Source: Anaerolineales bacterium UBA1429 (GTDB lineage Bacteria; Chloroflexota; Anaerolineae; UBA1429). From it: a stretch of 60,261 nt of DNA. How positions within the stretch are numbered: position 1 is the first letter of the stretch; every line of letters starts with the position of its first letter. Both the position numbers and the translations under genes were made by a program. Location: assembly GCA_002329325.1 (NCBI GenBank), contig DCTX01000026.1, positions 105,613 to 165,873 of the forward strand, written 5' to 3'. Positions 16,274-24,485 of the stretch are shown piece after piece. The notes under the pieces were generated by a model, which saw only the letters and a program-made list of their open reading frames with translations, did no database searches and had not been told where the DNA came from.

Positions 16274-17208
16274 CGGCGCGCCTCCCTGGGCTGCTCTTCG
16301 CCCGTCTCTACCTTGTGGCCCACCACCTGCACAAAGATCTCTTCCAGCGAGGTCTGCACGCGCTCAAAGCGCTGCACACGGACTTCCGGCAGGTTCACCA
16401 GGGCCAGCAGCACGTCCTCGGGCGCGGTGCCCGGCTCCAGGAGCATGCGATAGCCCCCATCGCGCCGCTCCAGATGCCGCACGCCCGGCACCGAAGCCAC
16501 CTCGCCCTGCAGCGTCACCTCGACGGTGTTGGAGGAGAAGCGTTCACGGATCTCGCTCAGCTCGCCGTGGAGCACAGCGGCGCCCCGATCCACGAGCAGG
16601 ATGCGCTGGCACATCTCCTCGACCTGGTGCATCTGGTGGGTGCTCATCACCACCGCGGCCCCCTGGTCGCGCATCCGATAGACGAGCTGCTTGATGACCT
16701 GGGTGTTCACGGGGTCCAGCCCAGAGAAGGGCTCGTCGATGATCACGAGATCGGGCTCGTGCATGGCAGCCGCCACGAACTGGAGCTTCTGGCTCATGCC
16801 CCGGCTCAGGGCCTCCACCTTGAGATCGCGGGCCTCCCACAGGTCCACCTCGCGCAAGTAGCGCTCGGCCCTGCGGCGCGCCTCGCCCTGGCCAAGCCCC
16901 TTGAGCTGGGCCAGGAACAACAGGGTATCCATAGCCTTCATGTCCCGGTAGAGACCTCGCTCTTCGGGCAGATACCCGATGAGTGCCTTGGTCTCTTCGC
17001 TCATGGGGCCACCCAGGACGCTGATCACACCCGCATCGGGCTTGATCAGGTCGAGGATCATGCGAATCGTCGTCGTCTTGCCCGCGCCGTTGGAGCCGAG
17101 CAGACCGAAAATCTCGCCGTGCTGCACTTCCAGGCTCAGGTCGCGCACAGCACGCACCGCGCCAAAACTCTTGTGTAGATGCTCTGCCCAGATCGCTGCC
17201 TGTGACAT
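16270..17208 (-). CDS. ABC exporter ATPase (NatA-like)
   Basis: 312 residues. Walker A 'GLLGSNGAGKTTTIRMI' near residue 38, Q-loop 'YLPEERGLYRDM', signature in the form 'LSRGMSQKLQ' (LSxGxxQ, normal for NatA-type exporters), Walker B 'LVIIDEPFSGLDP' and H-loop 'STHQMHQVEEM'. The C-terminal 90 residues are the accessory domain of this subfamily. Start ATG has GGGAGGTGG upstream; the longer frame to 17616 is rejected. First gene of the three-gene transporter operon, driven by a minus-strand promoter at 17315-17344. Confidence 0.9.
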   Translation of the reverse strand: MSQAAIWAEHLHKSFGAVRAVRDLSLEVQHGEIFGLLGSNGAGKTTTIRMILDLIKPDAGVISVLGGPMSEETKALIGYLPEERGLYRDMKAMDTLLFLAQLKGLGQGEARRRAERYLREVDLWEARDLKVEALSRGMSQKLQFVAAAMHEPDLVIIDEPFSGLDPVNTQVIKQLVYRMRDQGAAVVMSTHQMHQVEEMCQRILLVDRGAAVLHGELSEIRERFSSNTVEVTLQGEVASVPGVRHLERRDGGYRMLLEPGTAPEDVLLALVNLPEVRVQRFERVQTSLEEIFVQVVGHKVETGEEQPREARR

Positions 17209-17314
17209 TGCCACCTCCCGTTTGCTGCCATGCGCCAGGCCGTGCGAAACAAGCTTGCGGAGAGCCCCCTGTCCCCGGTGGGTTGCCCGGCGCTCTCGAC
17301 GTCCTTGTTCTGTA

Positions 17315-17344
17315 CGTATACCACATCCTTTCAGTTGCGCCCAA
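17315..17344 (-). promoter_or_regulatory. Candidate promoter of the ABC exporter operon
   Basis: Minus strand: TTGGGC (17344-17339), 18-bp spacer, TATACG (17320-17315). Moderate match. Confidence 0.4.
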
Positions 17345-17433
17345 GAGCGTCTCGCTTGCCTTTTGCGCCGCCCCCGCTCATGACTATAGTACCCCCGTGC
17401 CTTGGTGCGCGCCATCGCTTGCAGGAGAAGCCC

Positions 17434-18270
17434 ATGCCCCTGGTGGCCTTGCTGATCGACCTCGATGATACCTTGCTGGTCGAGTACGCCTCGGCGGACG
17501 AGGCCTTTCACCAGGCCTGCCTGTTGGCCAGCGCGCGCCACGGCGTGGCCCCCGACCGGCTGCACGAGACGGCCCGGTGCACGGCCCGCGCCCTCTGGTA
17601 CGCCGGCCCGGAGCACGCCTATGCCGCCGCCATCGGCATCAGCTCATGGGAGGCACTGTGGGCCAGCTTTGCCGGCGACCATCACCCTGCGCTGGAGGCG
17701 CTGCGCGCCTATGCGCCCACCTATCGCCGCCAGGTGTGGGAACAGACCTTGAGCGCCCATGGCATCCATGACCCCGCCCTGGCCGGCGCCATGGGCCAAC
17801 GGTTTCAGGATGCGCGCCGGGGGCTGCACATCGTCTACCCGGACGTGCGTCCGACGCTGGAGGCGCTGGAAGCCCGCTACCGGCTGGGGCTGGTCACCAA
17901 CGGGCTGGCCTGCCTGCAGCGCCAAAAGCTGGCGGCCAGTGGCCTGGCGGGCTACTTTCAGAGCGTCACCGTGGCGGGGGATCTGGGCGCGGCCAAGCCC
18001 GACGCGGCCATCTTTCAGCACGCCCTGGCAAGCCTGGGAGCCAGCGCCGCAGAGGCGGCCATGGTGGGCAACAGCCTGCGCTCCGACATCGCCGGGGCCC
18101 ACGGCGTGGGCCTGCGAACCGTATGGGTGAACCGCCTGTGCGAACCCCTGGGCGATTCGCCGGCGCCCGACGCCGAGATCGAGGGCCTGGCCGGGCTGCC
18201 CGAGGCACTGCGTGCGCTGGAAGCCAGCGCCCCCCTGACGATTGACAGCGCGCCCCCCTCGCGGCGATAA
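17434..18270 (+). CDS. HAD-superfamily phosphatase (YjjG-like)
   Basis: 278 residues. Motif I 'LLIDLDDTLL' (nucleophile Asp9, acid/base Asp11), a helical cap, motif II 'LGLVTNG', motif III Lys in 'GAAKPDAAIF' and motif IV 'VGNSLRSDIAGA'. Family members hydrolyse phosphate monoesters, often nucleotides or sugar phosphates. AGGAGAAG lies just before the ATG at 17434; the longer frame runs into the divergent gene's promoter. Followed 45 bp later by an aldolase gene whose promoter overlaps the end of this gene. Confidence 0.85.
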   Translation: MPLVALLIDLDDTLLVEYASADEAFHQACLLASARHGVAPDRLHETARCTARALWYAGPEHAYAAAIGISSWEALWASFAGDHHPALEALRAYAPTYRRQVWEQTLSAHGIHDPALAGAMGQRFQDARRGLHIVYPDVRPTLEALEARYRLGLVTNGLACLQRQKLAASGLAGYFQSVTVAGDLGAAKPDAAIFQHALASLGASAAEAAMVGNSLRSDIAGAHGVGLRTVWVNRLCEPLGDSPAPDAEIEGLAGLPEALRALEASAPLTIDSAPPSRR

Positions 18271-18271
18271 T
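18242..18271 (+). promoter_or_regulatory. Sigma70 promoter for the aldolase-flavodoxin genes
   Basis: TTGACA at 18242-18247, 18-bp spacer, GATAAT at 18266-18271, overlapping the stop codon of the phosphatase gene. Confidence 0.5.
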
Positions 18272-18315
18272 CCCGAGGGATAGCCAACCGATTCCCGTAG
18301 AGAAAGGCCAACAGC

Positions 18316-19197
18316 ATGATACAAGGTGTGTTCCCCCCCATCGCCACGCCGTTCACCGCCCAGGGAGCCCTCGATGTCGCCGCCCTGCGCGCCAACGTGC
18401 TCAAGTGGGAGACCACGGGCCTGAGCGGCTATGTGGTCGCCGGCTCGAACGGCGAGAGCGTGTTGCTTGAGGATGCCGAGATCGCCCGCGCGTGCGCCAC
18501 GGTGCGCGATGCCGCCGCCCCCGAGCGCCTGGTCATCGCCGGGGTCGGGCGCCAATCCACGGCCGCCACCATCGCCCTGGCCAAGGCCGCCGCCGAGGCG
18601 GGCGCCCAATACGCCCTGGTGATGACGCCCTCGTTCTACACCGTCGAGATGACGGCCGAGGCCCTGACGCGCCACTATTGGGCCGTAGCCGATGCCTCGC
18701 CCATCCCGGTGCTGGTCTACAATGTGCCCAAGTTCACCAACCTGAACATCGCCCCCGCCACGGTGGCGCGCATCGCCCAGCACGAGAACGTGGTGGGCAT
18801 CAAAGATAGCGCCGGCGACATCCCCCAGGTCTGCGACCTGGTGCGGCTGTGCCCCGCCGGGTTCGACATCCTGATCGGCAACGGCCCGGCCTTCCTGAGC
18901 GGCCTGCAACTGGGCGCCGTGGGCGGCATCCTGGCCGTCGCCAATGTGGCGCCCCGCGAGTGCGTCCGGATCCACCAGCTCGTGCAGGCGGGCGAACATG
19001 AGCAGGCCCGCGAGATCCACCTGCGCATCATCGAGATCGGCAAGGCGGTCACCGGCCGCTTTGGCGTGCCGGGCCTCAAGGCAGCCCTGGACCTGCTGGG
19101 CTATGTGGGAGGCGCGCCACGCCCGCCCTTGCTGCCGGCCAGCGACGAGGTGCGCCGCACCATCCGCACCATTCTGGAGGAAGCCAATCTGCTGTAG
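18316..19197 (+). CDS. Dihydrodipicolinate synthase family aldolase
   Basis: 293 residues, a TIM barrel of the DHDPS/NAL superfamily. The Schiff-base Lys163 is in 'GIKDSAGD' and the catalytic Tyr135 in 'YNVPKFT'. The pyruvate-carboxylate loop reads GSNGE instead of the GTTGE of true DapA; GSNGE and 'MTPSFY' are closer to 4-hydroxy-2-oxoglutarate aldolase-like and other keto-acid lyases. So a pyruvate-forming aldolase or dehydratase of sugar or amino-acid breakdown is more likely than lysine synthesis. GAAAGG precedes the ATG. Probably cotranscribed with the flavodoxin gene 22 bp downstream. Confidence 0.85.
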   Translation: MIQGVFPPIATPFTAQGALDVAALRANVLKWETTGLSGYVVAGSNGESVLLEDAEIARACATVRDAAAPERLVIAGVGRQSTAATIALAKAAAEAGAQYALVMTPSFYTVEMTAEALTRHYWAVADASPIPVLVYNVPKFTNLNIAPATVARIAQHENVVGIKDSAGDIPQVCDLVRLCPAGFDILIGNGPAFLSGLQLGAVGGILAVANVAPRECVRIHQLVQAGEHEQAREIHLRIIEIGKAVTGRFGVPGLKAALDLLGYVGGAPRPPLLPASDEVRRTIRTILEEANLL

Positions 19198-19219
19198 CAG
19201 CAGGATAGGAACAGTCCCC

Positions 19220-19804
19220 ATGTCCACCTTACGAGCGTTGGTCCTGTATTGGTCGGGCGGCGGCAACACCCGCCTCGTGGCGGAGGCCCTGGCGCGCGGC
19301 CTGGAAAGCCAGGGAGCGGAGGTCCGCCTGCTCTCGCTGGCCGAGGCCGAGGCCGAAGAGGCCGACCCCGAAGCCTACCATCTGGTCTGCCTGGGCAGCC
19401 CTTCGTACCACTTTGGCGTGGCGGCGCCCGTGCGCCGCTATCTGGAAGATCTGCAGCAGCGCGGGCGCGCCCTGGGATACCCCCAGTTCGGCTCGCCGGC
19501 CGGCCCGCGCCGCTGGGGCGTGGCCTTTGTCACCTATGGCGGCCCCCACACCGGCATCGAAGAGGCCACGCCCGCCGGCGATTTCATCGCGCAGGCGTTG
19601 CGGCATCTGGGCCGGCAGGTGCGCGGCATCTGGTACACGGTGGGAGCCTTTCACGGCGACCCCGACCGCGAGCACAACCTGCTGGGCTGGCTGGGGGATA
19701 TCCGGGGCCGGCCCAACGAGCACGATCTGGGCGTGATCGAGAGCAACGCCCGGGGCCTGGCCTACGTGCTGCAGCACGAGCTGGATGCCGCCGACCAGCC
19801 GTGA
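19220..19804 (+). CDS. Flavodoxin-like FMN protein
   Basis: 194 residues. The FMN phosphate loop is 'YWSGGGNTRLVAEALARGL' at residues about 10-28, and 'LGSPSYHFGVAAPVRRYLED' gives the second flavin-contact loop, as in flavodoxin/WrbA-like proteins. It could serve as an electron carrier or quinone reductase. Start codon ATG at 19220 overlaps no upstream gene. The following gene starts 14 bp after its stop. Confidence 0.75.
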   Translation: MSTLRALVLYWSGGGNTRLVAEALARGLESQGAEVRLLSLAEAEAEEADPEAYHLVCLGSPSYHFGVAAPVRRYLEDLQQRGRALGYPQFGSPAGPRRWGVAFVTYGGPHTGIEEATPAGDFIAQALRHLGRQVRGIWYTVGAFHGDPDREHNLLGWLGDIRGRPNEHDLGVIESNARGLAYVLQHELDAADQP

Positions 19805-19818
19805 GAGGTGATGGGCCG

Positions 19819-20418
19819 ATGACGCTCGAGATCCCCTTTGTGCACCAGGACCGCCCGGGGGTGGTGACGGTGCAGTGCGCCCCCAACGACTCTGTGGAGC
19901 GATCGGGGTTCGACCTGCTGCAGGGCGTGGGATTCGATCCTTCGCTGTGCCTGGGGTACCCGACCATGCGCGCCTGGGTGAGCGAATACGCTGGCACGGG
20001 CTATCGCACCTTGCTGGCCTGGATCCAGATCGTGACGGACTGCTTCTACTCGCGTCTGGAGGACGCGGCGCCGGAGCGAGTCGTGGCCGAGGTGGATGCT
20101 TCCGAGCATCTGCGGGCCCTGGGCGTGCCGTTCTTCGCCCACGGTTTCCCGGCGGCCATCTATGATGCCCCCTGCAACAACCTGGGCGCCGCCGCTCGGC
20201 TGGAGTGGAGCGCCGAGACGTTCCTGGTCACCTTCCCCACTCGCCTTAATGGCAACCAGGTCGCCTACCTGGCGGGCTTTCGCTGGGGTTATGTCGAGTG
20301 GCTGGAGGACGGTCAGCGCAGGGTCGCGCTGCAGCCTGTGGCAGCGCTGGAGCGCCCTGCCTGGGAGGCGCATCTGCCCCTGCTCAAGCGGGAGTATCCT
20401 GGCTGGCGCTATGTGTGA
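19819..20418 (+). CDS. Conserved hypothetical protein
   Basis: 199 residues, no signal peptide or helix of membrane type. Tryptophan- and aromatic-rich in its second half (GFRWGYVEWLEDG, LLKREYPGWRY). No family recognised. The ATG has GAGAGGTGATG a short distance upstream and the gene follows the flavodoxin after 14 bp, so cotranslation is likely. A strong palindrome (20425-20458) ends the transcript. Confidence 0.6.
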   Translation: MTLEIPFVHQDRPGVVTVQCAPNDSVERSGFDLLQGVGFDPSLCLGYPTMRAWVSEYAGTGYRTLLAWIQIVTDCFYSRLEDAAPERVVAEVDASEHLRALGVPFFAHGFPAAIYDAPCNNLGAAARLEWSAETFLVTFPTRLNGNQVAYLAGFRWGYVEWLEDGQRRVALQPVAALERPAWEAHLPLLKREYPGWRYV

Positions 20419-20424
20419 GAACAA

Positions 20425-20458
20425 GCTGGGGGTGAACGCCAAGGCGTTCACCCCCAGC
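20425..20458. terminator. Bidirectional hairpin between convergent genes
   Basis: Perfect 16-bp inverted repeat (GCTGGGGGTGAACGCC and its complement) with a 2-nt centre. No T-run, so rho-independent termination is not certain, but the convergent position fits. Confidence 0.55.
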
Positions 20459-20484
20459 GCTGCCGATCACGGCAGACCTTCTGC

Positions 20485-22296
20485 TCAGCCGACCAGGGTC
20501 TCCAGCTCGCCCACCAGCCGCTCGAACTCGGCCAGGGCCGAAGAGACGGGCTCGGGCGTGGTGAGGTCCACCCCCGCTCCGCGCAAGACGTTCAGCGGAT
20601 AGTCGCTGCCGCCCGCCCGCAGGAAGGCCAGGTAGCGCTCCAGAGCGCCCTCTTGCCCTTCCCGGATGGCGCGGGCGATGGCGACGGCGGACGCCATGCC
20701 GGTGGCGTACTTGTACACGTAAAAGTTGTAGAAGAAGTGGTCGATGCGCGCCCACTCCCAGGAGATGGGCGCGTCTTCCTCGTCGAACGCGACGCTATCG
20801 CCATAGTAGAGCTTGACCAGCTCATAGTAGCGGGCGTCCAGGCCATCGGCCGTCAGGGGCTGGCCCTGCTCCACCGTCCCATGGATCGCCTTCTCGAACT
20901 CGGCGAACATGGTCTGGCGGAAGAGGGTGCCGCGGAAGCCATCCAGGTAGCGGTCGATCAGGTAGGCCCGCACCTGTGAATCCTCCAGCGTCGTCAACAG
21001 GTGGTGATTCAGGAGCGCCTCGTTGGTCGTCGAGGCCACCTCGGCCACCAGGATGCGATAGTCGGCCAGATGGTAGGGCTGGGTGTGGTTGGCAAGGTAA
21101 CTGTGCATCGAGTGACCCAGCTCGTGAGCCAGGGTGAACACCGAATCCAGCGTGCCTGTAAAGTTCATCAGGATATACGGCATCGTATCGTAGCAGCCCG
21201 ATGAATAGGCCCCCGAGCGCTTGCCCGCGTTCTCGTAGCGATCCACCCAACCGCCCGCCATGCCCTGGCGCGCCACCTGCACATACTCCTGGCCCAGCGG
21301 CGCGATCCCCTGCGCCACCAGCTCCACCGCCTCGTCATAGCCGTAGGAGAGGGTCACCTCCGGCACGGCCGGCACGTACACGTCATAGAGGTGCAGCCGG
21401 TCCACGCCCAGCAGCTTGCGGCGCAGCTCCATGTAGCGATAGAAGGCGGGCAGCGCCGCGTGCACCGCCTCGATCAGGGCGTCGTAGACGGCCACCTCGA
21501 CGTTATCGTTGAACAGCGAGGCCTCCAGAGCCGAGCCGAACTTGCGCGCCCGCGCGTTGAACACGTTGGACTTGACGCCGCCATCCAGCGCGGCGGCCAC
21601 GGTGTTGCGGTTGCCCTTGTACTCCGCATAGTAGCCCTCAAAGGCGCGCCGGCGCAGGTCCCGGTCGCGGCTTTCCAGCAGCTTGATGAACAGCGAGTGG
21701 GTGAGCTGCTGCTGCGCGCCCTCTTCATCCTGCACGCTCGGCAGTCGCGCGGCCAGGTCCACGTTTTTCAGCACGCTGAACACCCGCTCAAAGGCGGAAA
21801 GGGGCTCGCTGACCATGGACATCAGGCGCTCCTCGGCTGGCGAGAGGGTGTGGGGCTTGGCCCGCAACTGATCCTCGAGCCAGAAGCGGTAGGTCGCCAG
21901 GGGTTCACGGCCCATCCACGCCTGGAGCATGGCATCGTCCAGGGTCAGGATCTCGGGCGAGAGGTAGGAGCCCGCCGTCATCATGGCCACATAGGCCGAG
22001 CGGGCGCGTTCCATCATGTCTTGATAGTGGCTGTTGCCCAGGTCTTCATCGGCCCGCAGGTGGGCATAGACCCAGACCTTCTCCATCTCGCGGTTCGCCT
22101 GGAACCAGGTGGCCAGCGCCTCGGCCAGCACCTGCTCCGATTCGCCCAGCCGGCCCTCAAAGGCCGAGACCTTGGCAGGCCACTGGCGCGCCGCCGTCAG
22201 GGCGGCCTCCCAGGCCTCGTCGCTGGCATAGATCGCCGCCACATCCCACCGATCTTCGGCGGGGACCTCCTCACGCGGTCGAGGTGCTCCGGTCAT
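20485..22296 (-). CDS. pepF: Oligoendopeptidase F (M3 metallopeptidase)
   Basis: 603 residues, standard length. The zinc site is HELGHSMHS (His391, Glu392, His395) with the third ligand Glu419 in 'VAEVAST', and 'CYDTMPYILMNF' supplies substrate-cleft residues. PepF enzymes cut oligopeptides of roughly 7-17 residues in the cytoplasm and recycle amino acids. Start ATG at 22296 has AAGGAGAA upstream. A second, diverged paralogue lies immediately upstream on the same strand with 130 bp between, so this is a tandem pair. Confidence 0.93.
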   Translation of the reverse strand: MTGAPRPREEVPAEDRWDVAAIYASDEAWEAALTAARQWPAKVSAFEGRLGESEQVLAEALATWFQANREMEKVWVYAHLRADEDLGNSHYQDMMERARSAYVAMMTAGSYLSPEILTLDDAMLQAWMGREPLATYRFWLEDQLRAKPHTLSPAEERLMSMVSEPLSAFERVFSVLKNVDLAARLPSVQDEEGAQQQLTHSLFIKLLESRDRDLRRRAFEGYYAEYKGNRNTVAAALDGGVKSNVFNARARKFGSALEASLFNDNVEVAVYDALIEAVHAALPAFYRYMELRRKLLGVDRLHLYDVYVPAVPEVTLSYGYDEAVELVAQGIAPLGQEYVQVARQGMAGGWVDRYENAGKRSGAYSSGCYDTMPYILMNFTGTLDSVFTLAHELGHSMHSYLANHTQPYHLADYRILVAEVASTTNEALLNHHLLTTLEDSQVRAYLIDRYLDGFRGTLFRQTMFAEFEKAIHGTVEQGQPLTADGLDARYYELVKLYYGDSVAFDEEDAPISWEWARIDHFFYNFYVYKYATGMASAVAIARAIREGQEGALERYLAFLRAGGSDYPLNVLRGAGVDLTTPEPVSSALAEFERLVGELETLVG

Positions 22297-22427
22297 AGTA
22301 GGTTCTCCTTACATCATGGCTGCAGCGGCAGCCGTTGAATAGCATCTGATTGTACGCCATAGGGGGCGCCAGCGAAACAGGGCCGAGACGGGCGCCCCGG
22401 CCCTCGCCGACGGCGGGCAGCCCTCGG

Positions 22428-24245
22428 CTATGCGCCGTTCATGAGCTGGTCCAGCCGCTCGATCAACGCGGCCAGGTCATCAAAGGCGACCTGGATCGGC
22501 GCCGGGGAGGTCATGTCCACGCCCGTCTGCCTGAGCAGATCCAGCGGATAGCGCGAGTTGCCCGCCTTGAGGAACGCCAGGTAGGCCTCGACCTCGGCCG
22601 GGCCGCCGTTGGTGATGCGCTCGGCCAGGGCATGGGCCGCCGAGATGCCGGTAGTGTACTGGTACACGTAAAAGTTGTAGTAGAGATGGGTGTGGAACTC
22701 GGCCCAGATGATGCCCACGCGATCGTGATCCATGACCACCTGGTCGCCATAGCCCTCGGCAAAGAGCGATGCCATCAGGTCAATCAGGCCATCGGCGGTG
22801 AGGGGCTCGCCCCGCTCCACCCGCTCGTGGATCTCGAGCTCAAAGCGCGCCAGGGTGGGCATCAGGAAAAAGTAGCGATAGTAGTTGGCCATGGCCTCTT
22901 CGATCAGCCCGATCTGGAAGGCGGGCTCGGGCTTGGTCGCCAGGAGATGCTGGCGCACCAGGGCCTGGTTCAGGTTCGAGGCCACCTCGGCCACAAAAAT
23001 CGTATAGTCGGCATAGATGAACGGCTGGGTCTCCCACGAGAGGTAGGAGTGCATCGAGTGGCCCAGCTCGTGGGCCAGGGTGCTGAGGCTGAACAGGTCA
23101 TCGCTGTAGCTCATCAGGATCATGGGCGCCGTGCCGGGCGCGCCGGTGGAAAAGGCTCCCGCCGTCTTGCCCTGGTTGGGGTACGCGTCCACCCAGCGGT
23201 CCTCCAGCAGGCCGCGCCGCGCCTGGGCCAGGTACGCCTCGCCCAGGGGGGCCAGCCCCTCCAGCACCCACTCCACCGCCTGCTCATAGGGCACGTGGGG
23301 CTTGTCGGTGCGCAGGGGCGCCTGCAGATCGTAGGGGTGCAGCGTCTCGTACCCCAGGGCTCGGCGACGCACATCCCAGTAGCGGTGCCAGATGGGCAGG
23401 TTGCGCCGGAAGGTATCCACGACGTTGTGATACACCTCGGTGGGCACAAAGTTGGGCGCCAGGGCGGCCTCCAGCGCCGAGCTGTAGCGCCGCGCCCGCG
23501 CCATGAACACGTCTTGCTTGACGCCCGTCATCATGCAGGCGGCCATGGTATTCTTGTAGGCCAGGTGACCGTCGGCATAGGACTCAAAGCCGGTGCGCCG
23601 CAACTCGCGATCGGGGTTGGTCTCCAGCGCCTCAAAGGTACCCTGCGCCACGGGCTGCTCGGGGGCGTCGGGATCCGACGGCCGGGCCGGCGCGAACACC
23701 AGGTCGGCATTGGCCAACACACCGTGGATGCCCACGGCCGTGTGGAAGGGATCGGTCAACTGCCCGAGCAGCGACTCGACCTCCTGAGAGCGCACGTGCT
23801 CCGCCCTGCGGGCCAACGAGTCAAAGTAGTGGCGGTAGATGGCCAGAGCAGGCTCCTCGGCAGCCCAGCGCTGCAGCGTCTCGGCGCCGATCTGGAGCAG
23901 CTCCGGCTCGGCAAAAGCCAGGGCGCCTGCGACCTGGGCATAGAGCCCGATGGCCCGGGCGTTCTTTCCGGCAGCGACCTGGTCGGTGGTATCCACGGCA
24001 TAAGCCGAGTGGGCATAGACGCGAATCCGCCCCACCAGGTAATAGATGCGCTCCAACTGAGCGAGAAAGGCGGCCACCACCGTCGGACCTTCGGCCAGAT
24101 GCCCTTCCTGAGCCTGCATGTCAGGCAGCATCGCCTGAACGACGGCCATGTCCGCCTCCCAGGCCGCGTCATCCACATAGATGGCGGTCAGGTCCCACTT
24201 GAATCGGTCTGGGATCTGGTCTCGGGTAGGGAGTTGTGTAGCCAT
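22428..24245 (-). CDS. pepF: Oligoendopeptidase F paralogue (M3 metallopeptidase)
   Basis: 605 residues. Zinc motif HELGHSMHS (His392, Glu393, His396), third ligand Glu420 in 'VAEVASN'. The overall plan matches the neighbouring PepF, but sequence identity is clearly partial (different N-terminal helices, 'APGTAPMILMSY' in place of 'CYDTMPYILMNF'), implying an old duplication and perhaps a different peptide preference. The start at 24245 is chosen over 24260 because AAAGGGG sits at the right distance before it. Cytoplasmic, no signal peptide. Confidence 0.92.
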   Translation of the reverse strand: MATQLPTRDQIPDRFKWDLTAIYVDDAAWEADMAVVQAMLPDMQAQEGHLAEGPTVVAAFLAQLERIYYLVGRIRVYAHSAYAVDTTDQVAAGKNARAIGLYAQVAGALAFAEPELLQIGAETLQRWAAEEPALAIYRHYFDSLARRAEHVRSQEVESLLGQLTDPFHTAVGIHGVLANADLVFAPARPSDPDAPEQPVAQGTFEALETNPDRELRRTGFESYADGHLAYKNTMAACMMTGVKQDVFMARARRYSSALEAALAPNFVPTEVYHNVVDTFRRNLPIWHRYWDVRRRALGYETLHPYDLQAPLRTDKPHVPYEQAVEWVLEGLAPLGEAYLAQARRGLLEDRWVDAYPNQGKTAGAFSTGAPGTAPMILMSYSDDLFSLSTLAHELGHSMHSYLSWETQPFIYADYTIFVAEVASNLNQALVRQHLLATKPEPAFQIGLIEEAMANYYRYFFLMPTLARFELEIHERVERGEPLTADGLIDLMASLFAEGYGDQVVMDHDRVGIIWAEFHTHLYYNFYVYQYTTGISAAHALAERITNGGPAEVEAYLAFLKAGNSRYPLDLLRQTGVDMTSPAPIQVAFDDLAALIERLDQLMNGA

Positions 24246-24421
24246 GGCACCCCTTTGCATAAGAAAAGATAGATCATAGCTGATGAATGAGAGAGAGTGT
24301 CCACGAAAGAAGGATCAAGCTCAGCGAGATATACAGTAGCACGATAATCGGCTCAAGGCAACCCCAGGATGTTGGTCAACGCGGACGGCGGTGCCGCGCC
24401 TGGCGCCGCCCGCACGCCGCC

Positions 24422-24450
24422 TTGACCGATGTGGGGGCGCGGTGTACCCT
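24422..24450 (+). promoter_or_regulatory. Candidate promoter of the ABC exporter gene
   Basis: TTGACC at 24422-24427, 17-bp spacer, TACCCT at 24445-24450. The -10 box is weak. Confidence 0.4.
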
Positions 24451-24485
24451 CGATGCAGCTTGTGCGGCGAAAGCGAGGATGCGCC

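Noticed and set aside
18316..19197. Calling the gene dapA
   Set aside because: The pyruvate loop is GSNGE, not GTTGE, and no lysine-pathway gene is nearby.
22350..24272. 640-residue open frame on the plus strand
   Set aside because: Antisense to the second PepF gene; its His/Gly/Gln-rich translation matches no fold and arises from the high G+C of the true gene.
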